Of a stretch of DNA of 64,000 nucleotides, positions 7,945 to 15,603 are shown piece by piece. Made by a program: the position numbers and the translations under genes. How positions within the stretch are numbered: position 1 is the stretch's first letter; each line of letters opens with the position of its first letter. Source of the stretch: Actinocorallia longicatena (GTDB lineage: Bacteria > Actinomycetota > Actinomycetes > Streptosporangiales > Streptosporangiaceae); the NCBI RefSeq assembly GCF_039534125.1, contig NZ_BAAAUV010000029.1:1-64000 (forward strand), written 5' to 3'. The notes under the pieces are model-generated. The model searched no databases. It saw only the letters and a program-made list of their open reading frames with translations, and was not told where the DNA came from.

Positions 7945-10010
7945 GAACCGACCGGATCCTGCGCTCCCTCGCCATCGTCCTGGGGCTGCTCGGCCTCGCC
8001 GCGACGGCCGGAGCCGCCTGGACCGACCACCTCAACGACGGCCGGACCATCCCCGGCCCGCTGGACTGGAGCTACTGGGGCTCGGCGCTGTCCGGGCTGA
8101 GCCTGCTCCTGCCCGGAAGCGTCCTGGCGGTGCGGATGCCCCGGCACTGGCTGACCTGGCTGCTCATCGCCTGCGGCGCCAGCTCGGTCCTCGCCGCGCT
8201 CGGCACCTGCTACGCCACCTACTCTCTCCTCTCCCACGACGGCGACCTGCCCCTCACCTGGGCGGCGATCATCACCGGCGGCCGGTTCGGGCCCCTGGTC
8301 CACTTCGCCATCCCCGCCCTGATGGTCCTGTTCCCCGACGGCCTGCCCAGGCGCCTCGGCCAGCGGATCCTCGCCGCCATCGGGCTGACGCTCATCAGCG
8401 TGGCCATCGGCTCCGTCCTCACCCTGCCCTGGCAGGCCCAGACCGAGCCCGGCGTCGTCCCGCACCCCGCCCTGGCCCGCTTCGAGCTCGACCCGTTCAC
8501 CCCGCCGGGCCTGGACCGGATCGCGACGCCCCTCACCGACCGGCTCTTCGGAATCGCCTTCGTGACCGGGGCGCTGCTGGTCATCGCCGTCTTCGTGAGC
8601 GGCTACCGCGCCGCCGGGGGCGCCGGGCGGGCCCAGCGGCGCTGGATGCTCCTCGCCCTGATCGCGAACCTGCTGTTCGTGGTCCTGGCGATCTCCTTCC
8701 CCGACATGCCCGCCGGCACCTGGGACGTCGTCTTCGTCCTGGAGAACATGCTGCTGTCCGCGGCGGCGATCATCGCGATCACCCGGTACCGGCTGTACGA
8801 CGTGGATCTGCTGCTCGGCTGGACCCTGCTGTACGCGGTCCTGGCCGCGGCCGTCGTCGCGATCGACCTCGCCGTGTTCGTCGCCGTCCAGTCCCTGGTC
8901 CGCGACCGGGTCGCGGGCGTCGCCGCGGCCGGGGTCGTCGCGGTGCTCTACTCCCCGCTGAGGGTGCGGCTCCAGCGGCTGGTCAACCGGCTCCTCACCG
9001 GCCGCGGCGACCCCTACGAGGTCGTCTCGGCCCTCGCCCGGAGGCTGGAGGAGTCACCGGGCCCCGAGGACCTGCTGGAGGAGACCGCGCGGGGCGTCGC
9101 CGCCGCCTACCGGTCGCCCTATGTGCGGGTGGAGCTCGACCGCGCCGACGGCACCACCCTGATCGTCGAGGAGGGCACGGCCAGAGCGGACGCCGTGGTG
9201 CTCCCCTTCGGCTACCGCGACGCCGCCATCGGCAGGCTCGCCCTGGTCCCGCGGCGCGGCACCCGCCTGTCGGAGGAGGACCAGCGGCTGCTCGCCGACG
9301 TGGTCAGGCAGGCCGCGGCGGCCGTACGGGCCACGGCGCTGACCGAGGAACTCCAGCGTAGCCGAGAGGGGCTCGTGACGGGCATCGCGGAGGAGCGGCG
9401 CAGGCTCCGCCGGGACCTGCACGACGGGCTCGGGCCCTCGCTCGCCGCCGCGGGGCTGAAGATCCAGGCCGCCAGGAACCTCGCGGGCCGCGACGCGGAG
9501 CGGGCCGACCGGACCCTCACCGAGGTCGGCGCCGACCTGACGACCGTCCTGGGCGACGTCCGCAGGCTCGTCCACGACCTGCGGCCGCCCGCCCTCGACC
9601 AGTTCGGGCTCCTGGGCGCGATCCGGCAGCAGGCGGCCAGGTTCGGCGGCGGCGCCCTGGCCGTCACGGTCACCGCCGACGGCGACACGGCCGGGCTGCC
9701 CGCGGCCGTCGAGGTCGCGGTCTTCCGGATCGTGGGCGAGGCGCTGTCGAACGTGGCCCGCCACGCCGCCGCCACCCGCTGCACGGTCGTCCTGGCCCGC
9801 ACGGAGACCGCGATCCGCGCCGAGATCACCGACGACGGGCGGGGCGTCCCCGCCGGTGCCCTGGTCGGCGTCGGGATCGTCGCCATGCGCGAGCGCGCGG
9901 CCGAGCTCGGCGGCAGCTGCCTCATCGAGGCCGTGGCCGGCGGCGGGACCCGCGTACGGGCCGATCTGCCTGCGATGATGGGGGCCACCCCCGAGCAAGG
10001 AGCGGCATGA
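7941..10010 (+). CDS. NarL-type sensor histidine kinase (second of tandem pair)
   Basis: A 689-residue paralogue of the preceding kinase with the same layout: N-terminal membrane helices, the shared LLLGWTLLYxxLAAAVVAIDLAVFV block, a GAF-like linker, HisKA_3 with His494 (RRLRRDLHDGLGPSLA) and HATPase_c. From about residue 270 onward the two proteins are nearly collinear, whereas the first 250 residues diverge, so the sensor part has changed since duplication. The ATG at 7941 overlaps the upstream TGA and its own stop overlaps the response regulator start. Both kinases keep the acceptor histidine and ATP-binding boxes. Confidence 0.93.
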   Translation: MRTDRILRSLAIVLGLLGLAATAGAAWTDHLNDGRTIPGPLDWSYWGSALSGLSLLLPGSVLAVRMPRHWLTWLLIACGASSVLAALGTCYATYSLLSHDGDLPLTWAAIITGGRFGPLVHFAIPALMVLFPDGLPRRLGQRILAAIGLTLISVAIGSVLTLPWQAQTEPGVVPHPALARFELDPFTPPGLDRIATPLTDRLFGIAFVTGALLVIAVFVSGYRAAGGAGRAQRRWMLLALIANLLFVVLAISFPDMPAGTWDVVFVLENMLLSAAAIIAITRYRLYDVDLLLGWTLLYAVLAAAVVAIDLAVFVAVQSLVRDRVAGVAAAGVVAVLYSPLRVRLQRLVNRLLTGRGDPYEVVSALARRLEESPGPEDLLEETARGVAAAYRSPYVRVELDRADGTTLIVEEGTARADAVVLPFGYRDAAIGRLALVPRRGTRLSEEDQRLLADVVRQAAAAVRATALTEELQRSREGLVTGIAEERRRLRRDLHDGLGPSLAAAGLKIQAARNLAGRDAERADRTLTEVGADLTTVLGDVRRLVHDLRPPALDQFGLLGAIRQQAARFGGGALAVTVTADGDTAGLPAAVEVAVFRIVGEALSNVARHAAATRCTVVLARTETAIRAEITDDGRGVPAGALVGVGIVAMRERAAELGGSCLIEAVAGGGTRVRADLPAMMGATPEQGAA

Positions 10011-10663
10011 CCGGCCCGCGTGTACTCATCGCCGACGACCATCCCGTCTACCGCGACGGCCTGCGCCTCATGCTGGCCTCCACCGGCGAGGTCGAGGTCG
10101 TGGGCACCGCCGCGGACGGCCAGGAGGCCGTGGAACGCGCCGCCGAACTCACCCCCGACGTGATCGTCATGGACCTGCAGATGCCCCGCCTGGACGGCAT
10201 CGAGGCGACGCGCAGGATCGTCGCCGCCCGTCCGGGAACGGGGATCCTCGCCCTCACCATGCACGACGACGACGAGTCGGTGTTCGCCGCCATGCTGGCC
10301 GGGGCCCGCGGCTACCTCGTCAAGGGCGCCGACCAGGAGGAGATCCTGCGCGCCATCACCGCCGTCGCCCACGGGGAAGCGATCTTCGGTCCGGCCCTCG
10401 CGGCCCGGGTCACCCGCTACTTCACGCTCCTGGCCGCCGCGGGACCGCCCGCGGAGACGGAGCCGTTCCCGCAGCTCACCTCCCGCGAACGCGACGTCCT
10501 CGACCTGATCGCGGCGGGCCTGCCGAACCCGCAGATCGCGGCCCGTCTCTACCTGTCGCCCAAGACCGTCCGCAACAACGTGTCCAACGTCTTCGCCAAG
10601 CTCCAGGTCGCCGACCGGGCCCAGGCGATCGTCAGGGCACGGGAGGCGGGCCTCGGCCGCTAG
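10007..10663 (+). CDS. NarL/LuxR-family response regulator
   Basis: A 218-residue regulator. The receiver domain has the acidic pair DDHP near the N-terminus and phosphoacceptor Asp56 (DVIVMDLQMPR), the T/S residue in LALTMHDDD and Lys in YLVKGA. A LuxR-type HTH closes the protein (LTSRERDVLDLIAAGLPNPQIAARLYLSPKTVRNNVSNVFAKL). It overlaps the second kinase by four bases (ATGA) and has GGAG 6-10 bases upstream. It is the only regulator of this three-gene operon, so it probably receives phosphate from both kinases. Confidence 0.95.
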   Translation: MTGPRVLIADDHPVYRDGLRLMLASTGEVEVVGTAADGQEAVERAAELTPDVIVMDLQMPRLDGIEATRRIVAARPGTGILALTMHDDDESVFAAMLAGARGYLVKGADQEEILRAITAVAHGEAIFGPALAARVTRYFTLLAAAGPPAETEPFPQLTSRERDVLDLIAAGLPNPQIAARLYLSPKTVRNNVSNVFAKLQVADRAQAIVRAREAGLGR

Positions 10664-10707
10664 GGCATTGGCACCTCCCGTCCCGCCCGCCCCGCCGATG
10701 TACCGGT

Positions 10708-11400
10708 ATGGAACAGGTGTGGACCAGAAGGGCGGCGCTCGCCCTGGCCCTGACGACGTTGACGGCGTGTGCCCACGACACCGGCGGGGCCGCCCCCCGC
10801 GACGACGCCCGGACGTTGACCGGAGCCCAGGCGTGGGCGCGGCTGATGGCGGGCAACCGGCGGTGGGCGGCGGGACGTCCGGTCCATCCCGACTCCAGCG
10901 AGGGCAGGAGACGCGGGGTCGCCTCCGCCCAGCGGCCGTTCGCCGCCGTCGTGTCGTGCATCGACTCACGGGTGCCGCCCGAGACCGTCTTCGACCAGGG
11001 GATCGGCGACCTGTACGCCGTCCGCACGGGCGCGGCATCCCTTGACGACCTGGTGCTGGCCTCCGCCGAGTACGGCCCGATCGAGTCGGCCACCCCGCTG
11101 GTCGTGGTCCTCGGCCACGAGCGGTGCGGCGCGGTCACGGCGGCCGTCCACGCCCTGCGCGACGGGATCCGCCCGCCGGGCCACCTCGATCGCCTGGTGG
11201 AGACGCTCAGGCCCGCCTACGAGGCGGCGGCTCGACGAGGCGGCGACCCGGTCGAGGAGACCGTCCGGGAGCAGGTCGCCAGGACCGTCTCCGCCCTCAC
11301 CCGTGACGACGCCCTGGAGCCCCTCATGGGGTCGGGCCGCCTCACCGTGACCGGCGCGCTGTACCGGCTGGAATCCGGACAGGTGACGCCCCTGGCGTGA
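10708..11400 (+). CDS. exported beta-carbonic anhydrase, putative lipoprotein
   Basis: A 230-residue beta-class carbonic anhydrase that interconverts CO2 and bicarbonate. Zinc ligands are visible in VVSCIDSRVPPE (Cys, and the Asp-Arg dyad) and GHERCGAV (His, Cys). The N-terminus has paired arginines (TRRAALALALTTLTAC) and a lipobox-like LTAC, suggesting export, possibly by the Tat route, and lipid anchoring; most beta-class enzymes are cytosolic. The ATG at 10708 is 45 bases after the regulator gene. The next gene starts at the overlapping GTG at 11397 or about 50 bases later. Confidence 0.9.
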   Translation: MEQVWTRRAALALALTTLTACAHDTGGAAPRDDARTLTGAQAWARLMAGNRRWAAGRPVHPDSSEGRRRGVASAQRPFAAVVSCIDSRVPPETVFDQGIGDLYAVRTGAASLDDLVLASAEYGPIESATPLVVVLGHERCGAVTAAVHALRDGIRPPGHLDRLVETLRPAYEAAARRGGDPVEETVREQVARTVSALTRDDALEPLMGSGRLTVTGALYRLESGQVTPLA

Positions 11401-13388
11401 AATCACAGGAACAGCGGGTTACATCTGCAGCTTGGGACATTTACGCTTACGTGGTGTCTGGGAGATCGCGTCCACCGGCCGACCTTCTACGGTCGGGTCC
11501 CGAACCACCCAAGCCGCCGCGGCGGGCCCGCTCCCGGCGGGCGGAGATCATCGGGGCGGCGGTCCTCGTGGTCGCCGGTGGCACCGCCGGCGTGATCCTC
11601 ACCCAGGGCGGCGGCGACGGCCGCAATCCCGCGGGGGTGAAGCTGCCCGGCGCACGGCCCGCGGCGGCCGGTGAGGAGACCCGCCCCCTCAGCGGCATGT
11701 TCCCCGCCGACACCTCGGCCAAGGGCGACGGGCGCGACCAGGAGCTCACCGCCGTCGCGACCTCGGGGCAGACCGTCGTCGCGGTCGGCGCCGACCGCGA
11801 CCCCCAGGGCGGGGGCGCCCGCGCCCTGTTCGTGGTGTCCACCGACGGCGGCCACACCTGGAAGGCCTCCGGCGTGCCGGGCGGCGGTGCCGTGCCCCGC
11901 TGGGTCGCCGGGACCGAGGGGGGCTGGCTGGCAGGGGCCGCCGACGGCACGCTGTGGCGCTCGCCCGACGGCCTCGCCTGGGAACGCGGAGCCGAGGGAG
12001 CGGGCAAGGTCTTCGGCCCCGCCGACCGGATCATCGGCGTGGTCTCCTCGCCCAAGGGCTGGGTGGCGATCGGGCTGACCCCCTCGCCGCTGCCCCTCAA
12101 GGCGGTCCCGGTGATGTGGACCTCCACCGACGGCGCGGTCTGGAAGCGGCTGTCCGGCGGGTTCCCGCTGCCCGCCGCCGACGAGCTCGTCGCCCTCACC
12201 CGCATCTCGGCGGGCGGCTCGGGCATCACGCTCGAGGGCATCCGGATGAAGCACCTGGAGAAGACTCCCTTCCAGCGTGACGTCGTCTGGACCAGCGACA
12301 ACGGCGGGCAGAGCTGGGACGTCATGTCCAAGACCGAGAACCGGGCGGTCACCAGACCCGAGAGCGCCTACGACCTCATCCCCGGCCCCGCCGCCGGGAC
12401 GATCTCGGCGAAGGCGGGACGCGTCCAGGACGGTCCCGACCTCGATCCGACGCTGACCGTCAAGGACGGGTCGGGCCAGGAACGCCAGGTGAGCCTCGTC
12501 GACATTCCCGGAGTCATCGGCCACGACCTCAGCGTCAGCGCCCTCGCCGAGGACAAGGGCCTCAGGATCGCCGCGGGGAGCAGCGACGGGCGTCCCCAGA
12601 TCTGGACCTCCGACGGAGGCTCCTGGAGCCGTGCCACCCTGCCCGAGGCGCCCGAGCGGGGCCGGTTTACGGCCGTCGCCGCGGGACCGTCCGGCTGGGT
12701 CGCCACCGGCCCCGGGCTGCTCTACACCTCGCCCGACGCCAGGACCTGGACCGCTTCGAAGACGCTGCCGTCGCGGCCGCTGCTCGCCGCGGGACCCGGC
12801 GGCTACCTGATCGTCGACGTGTCGACCGTCTGGCGCAGCAGTGACCTGACCTCGTGGACGAAGACCGCCTTCGGTGACGGCACCCCGCACGCGATCACCG
12901 CGCGTCCGGGCGGCTACACCGCGGCCGGGGACCTGTCGGGCCGCCCCGTCACCTGGTCGAGCACCGATGGGACCTCCTGGACGGCGAAGGAGATGCCCGC
13001 CCCCGCCGGCACGGCTCTCACGCACGTCAGCGCGGCGAACGGCACGGTCGTCGCGATCGGCGACACCGCGGGACGGCCGCTGGCCTTCTCCTCCGCCGAC
13101 GCGGGTGAATCCTGGAACCAGGCCGACCTGCCCGGGGCACCGGCCGTCCTGACCGTCCTCACCGCCGGCAAGCAGTGGTTCGCGGCCGGAACCCGCAACG
13201 GCGAGGTCATCACCTGGACCTCACCCGACGGCCGCACCTGGCAGGCCGCCGCCCACCAGGGCACGGGCCTGTCCGGCCCCGGCGACCAGACCGTCAGCGC
13301 CGCCGCCCCCCTCGACGGCACCCTGACGGCCGTCACGGTCTCCGACGCCCTGACCCCCTACCTCTGGAAGCCCGGCGAAGGAGCCTGA
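11397..13388 (+). CDS. membrane-anchored beta-propeller-like protein
   Basis: Up to 663 residues. After a short basic N-terminus there is one membrane helix (AEIIGAAVLVVAGGTAGVIL), then an extracellular part of about 580 residues made of repeated blades with Asp-box-like or sialidase-like motifs such as STDGGHTWKASG, SPDGLAWERG, TSTDGAVWKRL, TSDNGGQSWDVM and SSADAGESWNQA. This is a beta-propeller of the exo-alpha-sialidase/BNR fold, but no catalytic set is evident, so a binding or structural role is more likely. The GTG at 11397 overlaps the carbonic anhydrase stop. A leaderless start at GTG 11454 is an alternative, because a promoter-like pair lies just before it. Confidence 0.75.
   Translation: MKSQEQRVTSAAWDIYAYVVSGRSRPPADLLRSGPEPPKPPRRARSRRAEIIGAAVLVVAGGTAGVILTQGGGDGRNPAGVKLPGARPAAAGEETRPLSGMFPADTSAKGDGRDQELTAVATSGQTVVAVGADRDPQGGGARALFVVSTDGGHTWKASGVPGGGAVPRWVAGTEGGWLAGAADGTLWRSPDGLAWERGAEGAGKVFGPADRIIGVVSSPKGWVAIGLTPSPLPLKAVPVMWTSTDGAVWKRLSGGFPLPAADELVALTRISAGGSGITLEGIRMKHLEKTPFQRDVVWTSDNGGQSWDVMSKTENRAVTRPESAYDLIPGPAAGTISAKAGRVQDGPDLDPTLTVKDGSGQERQVSLVDIPGVIGHDLSVSALAEDKGLRIAAGSSDGRPQIWTSDGGSWSRATLPEAPERGRFTAVAAGPSGWVATGPGLLYTSPDARTWTASKTLPSRPLLAAGPGGYLIVDVSTVWRSSDLTSWTKTAFGDGTPHAITARPGGYTAAGDLSGRPVTWSSTDGTSWTAKEMPAPAGTALTHVSAANGTVVAIGDTAGRPLAFSSADAGESWNQADLPGAPAVLTVLTAGKQWFAAGTRNGEVITWTSPDGRTWQAAAHQGTGLSGPGDQTVSAAAPLDGTLTAVTVSDALTPYLWKPGEGA
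11419..11447 (+). promoter_or_regulatory. candidate promoter for a leaderless propeller mRNA
   Basis: TTACAT at 11419-11424 and TACGCT at 11442-11447 are 17 bases apart, and an in-frame GTG sits at 11454, where transcription would begin. The stretch is visibly richer in A/T than its surroundings. If active, the protein would start at 11454, not 11397. Confidence 0.35.
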
Positions 13389-13394
13389 GGAACG

Positions 13395-13436
13395 GATCAG
13401 CGGGCACGAATCAGCGGGCACGGATCAGTGGGCGGA
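13395..13436. repeat. three tandem 14-bp units at a convergent junction
   Basis: Units GATCAGCGGGCACG (13395), AATCAGCGGGCACG (13409) and GATCAGTGGGCGGA (13423) lie head to tail. The third contains the stop of the SDR gene on the minus strand. The repeats fill the whole gap between the propeller and SDR genes. No hairpin is apparent. Confidence 0.7.
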
Positions 13437-14201
13437 GAAGCCGCCGTCGACGAACAGGGCCTGGCCGGTGACGAAGGACGCCGCCGGCGAGGTCAGGAAG
13501 AGGGCGGCGGCGGGGAAGTCGGCGGGCAGGCCGTTGCGGCCGACGAAGGTCCGCCCGGCCAGCTCGGCCAGGAAGGCGGGATCGGCGGAGGCCTGGGCGG
13601 TCAGGGGCGTGATGACGAAGCCCGGGATGAGGGTGTTGCAGGTGACGCCGCGCGATGACCACGCCTCGGCCTGGGAGCGGGTCAGGGCGACCACGCCCGC
13701 CTTGGACACGCCGTAGGCGCCGGAGTTGAAGAAGGCGCGGAACGACTGCTGTGAGCCGATGTTGAGGACGCGGCCCCAGCCGCGTGCGGCCATCGCCGGG
13801 CCGAACCGCTGGCCGAGCACGTAGGGGGCGTCGAGGTTGACGGCGAGGGAGGTGTCCCAGTGGTCGTCGGTGAGGTCGTCCATGTGGGGCCGGGGGTTGA
13901 CGCCCGCGCTGTTGACGAGGATGTCGGGCTCGCCGAACGGCAGCACCGCCCGCTCGGCGGCCTCGCGGATCGCGGCCCGTCCGCGCGACAGGTCGGCGGC
14001 GACCGCGGCGGCGGAGCAACCGTGCGACTCCAGTTCCGCGACGGTGCCGTCCAGGGCCTCGGTGCCGCGCGCCAGGACCACCACGTTCGCGCCCGCCCTG
14101 CCGAGGGCCAGCGCGATCGCCCGGCCGATGCCGGAGGTGCCGCCGGTGACGAGCGCCGTCTTGTCCCGCAGGCCGAACAGCTCGTCCAGGTAACCGCTCA
14201 C
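13425..14201 (-). CDS. SDR family oxidoreductase
   Basis: A 258-residue short-chain dehydrogenase. The cofactor site is TGGTSGIGRAIALALGRAG near residue 20, NSAGVN marks the NAG motif, and the catalytic Ser-Tyr-Lys is seen in SQQSFRAFFNSGAYGVSKAG. The Arg in VVLARG suggests NADP is possible. The substrate is unknown. The GTG at 14201 overlaps the stop of the MarR/GbsR gene (GTGA), so the two are coupled. The order regulator-SDR, divergent from an ABC exporter, suggests a small xenobiotic-response locus. Confidence 0.92.
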   Translation of the reverse strand: MSGYLDELFGLRDKTALVTGGTSGIGRAIALALGRAGANVVVLARGTEALDGTVAELESHGCSAAAVAADLSRGRAAIREAAERAVLPFGEPDILVNSAGVNPRPHMDDLTDDHWDTSLAVNLDAPYVLGQRFGPAMAARGWGRVLNIGSQQSFRAFFNSGAYGVSKAGVVALTRSQAEAWSSRGVTCNTLIPGFVITPLTAQASADPAFLAELAGRTFVGRNGLPADFPAAALFLTSPAASFVTGQALFVDGGFSAH

Positions 14202-14662
14202 CGTGCTCCTCTGCTCGCGTGCCAGCGTTCGAGCAGGTCGGTCATCTCGCCCTGCATGAAGACGAAGAAGTCTCTCATCTCGGCGAACCGCTCCGCCGAC
14301 GGGGTGCCGGGCGCCAGGGCGGGCATCCCCTCCTCGGTGACCTTGACGATCGCCCGGTACGCGGTGCCCTTCATGATGCTCGCCTCGTACCAGGCGTCCT
14401 CGGGCAGGGCGTAGGCGTGCTGACGGGAGCCGGGCGCCGGATGGCGTCGCAGCATCCCGATCTGGAGGAGGTACCGGACGGCCCCGGAGATCGCCGCGGG
14501 GCTGACCTCGAGGCGTTCCGCCAGTTCGGCGGCCGTGAGGGACTCGGAGTCGGCTGTCATCATCGCCATCAGCACGCGCGCGGGCATCTTGGGGAAGCCC
14601 AGGTCGGCCCAGGTCATCGCCATGTGCTCGACAAGCCTGCGGACCCCTTCCTCGTCTCTCAT
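14198..14662 (-). CDS. GbsR/MarR-type transcriptional regulator
   Basis: A 154-residue winged-helix regulator: LTAAELAERLEVSPAAISGAVRYLLQIGMLRRHPAPGSRQHAY is the HTH and wing, flanked by dimerisation helices. Such proteins beside DrrAB-like exporters usually repress the exporter. It diverges from the ABC ATPase gene at 14716; the 53-base gap holds a 16-bp dyad that overlaps promoter elements in both directions. It is translationally coupled to the downstream SDR gene. Confidence 0.9.
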   Translation of the reverse strand: MRDEEGVRRLVEHMAMTWADLGFPKMPARVLMAMMTADSESLTAAELAERLEVSPAAISGAVRYLLQIGMLRRHPAPGSRQHAYALPEDAWYEASIMKGTAYRAIVKVTEEGMPALAPGTPSAERFAEMRDFFVFMQGEMTDLLERWHASRGAR

Positions 14663-14679
14663 GGCGTCAGTTTACTACA

Positions 14680-14708
14680 TTCACAAAATTGTGAAACTTG
14701 TGTAGTGT
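14680..14708. promoter_or_regulatory. divergent promoter with dyad operator
   Basis: TTCACAA-AA-TTGTGAA at 14680-14695 is a perfect dyad. For the plus strand, TTCACA (14680-14685) and TAGTGT (14703-14708) are 17 bases apart and the exporter ATG follows at 14716, where transcription should begin, so that mRNA is probably leaderless. On the minus strand TTTCAC and TAAACT, 16 bases apart, place a start close to the regulator ATG at 14662. A repressor on the dyad would block both. Confidence 0.65.
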
Positions 14709-14715
14709 CTGAAAC

Positions 14716-15603
14716 ATGAACGATGTCATCGAGGTGGCCGGGCTGGTCAAGTCCTTCGGCCGCACCCGTGCGCTGGACGGGCTCGACCTGGGCGTCCGGT
14801 CCGGCGAGGTGCACGGGTTCCTCGGCCCGAACGGCTCGGGCAAGTCGACGACCATCCGCGCGCTGCTCGGCCTCATCCGCGCCGACGGCGGAACCGCACG
14901 GCTGCTCGGCGGCGACCCGTGGGCCGACGCGACCCGGCTGCACCGGCGCCTGGCCTACGTCCCGGGCGATGTGACGCTCTGGCCGAACCTGTCCGGCGGC
15001 GAGGTCATCGACCTGCTCGGCTCGCTGCGCGGCGGGCTCGATCCCAAGCGCCGCGCCGACCTGCTGGAGCGCTTCGAACTCGATCCGAAGAAGAAGGGCC
15101 GTGCCTACTCTAAGGGCAACCGGCAGAAGGTCGCCCTGGTCGCCGCGTTCGCCTCCGACGCCGAACTGCTCATCCTCGACGAGCCGACCTCGGGCCTCGA
15201 CCCGCTGATGGAGGAGAGCTTCCAGGAGTGCGTCCGGGAGGAGAAGCGGGCCGGCCGGACGGTGCTGCTGTCCAGCCACATCCTCTCCGAGGTCGAGGCC
15301 CTCTGCGACCGGGTGACGATCATCCGCAAGGGACGAACCGTGGAGACCGGGACGCTGGCCGGCCTCCGGCACCTGACCAGGACCTCGCTCCAGGCCGACC
15401 TGGACTCCGTTCCCGAGGGCCTCGGCGATCTGCCGGGCGTCCACGACCTCGTCGTCGAGGGGACCAGGGTCAGGTGCGAGGTCGACTCCGCCCGCCTCGA
15501 GCCGGTCCTCCGGGCGTTCGTCGAGCACGGCGTCCTCGGCCTCACCAGCCGGCCGCCCACCCTCGAGCAGCTCTTCCTGCGCCACTACGAGGAGGCGCGA
15601 TGA
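14716..15603 (+). CDS. ABC exporter ATP-binding protein
   Basis: A 295-residue ABC ATPase. Walker A GPNGSGKS (37-44), signature SKGNRQKV, Walker B LLILDEPTSGLD and the His switch in LSSHILSEVE are all present. A C-terminal extension of about 75 residues (from GTLAGLRHL) is usual for drug-export ATPases. It pairs with the permease that begins within its stop codon (ATGA) and is probably repressed by the divergent GbsR/MarR protein. Confidence 0.95.
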   Translation: MNDVIEVAGLVKSFGRTRALDGLDLGVRSGEVHGFLGPNGSGKSTTIRALLGLIRADGGTARLLGGDPWADATRLHRRLAYVPGDVTLWPNLSGGEVIDLLGSLRGGLDPKRRADLLERFELDPKKKGRAYSKGNRQKVALVAAFASDAELLILDEPTSGLDPLMEESFQECVREEKRAGRTVLLSSHILSEVEALCDRVTIIRKGRTVETGTLAGLRHLTRTSLQADLDSVPEGLGDLPGVHDLVVEGTRVRCEVDSARLEPVLRAFVEHGVLGLTSRPPTLEQLFLRHYEEAR

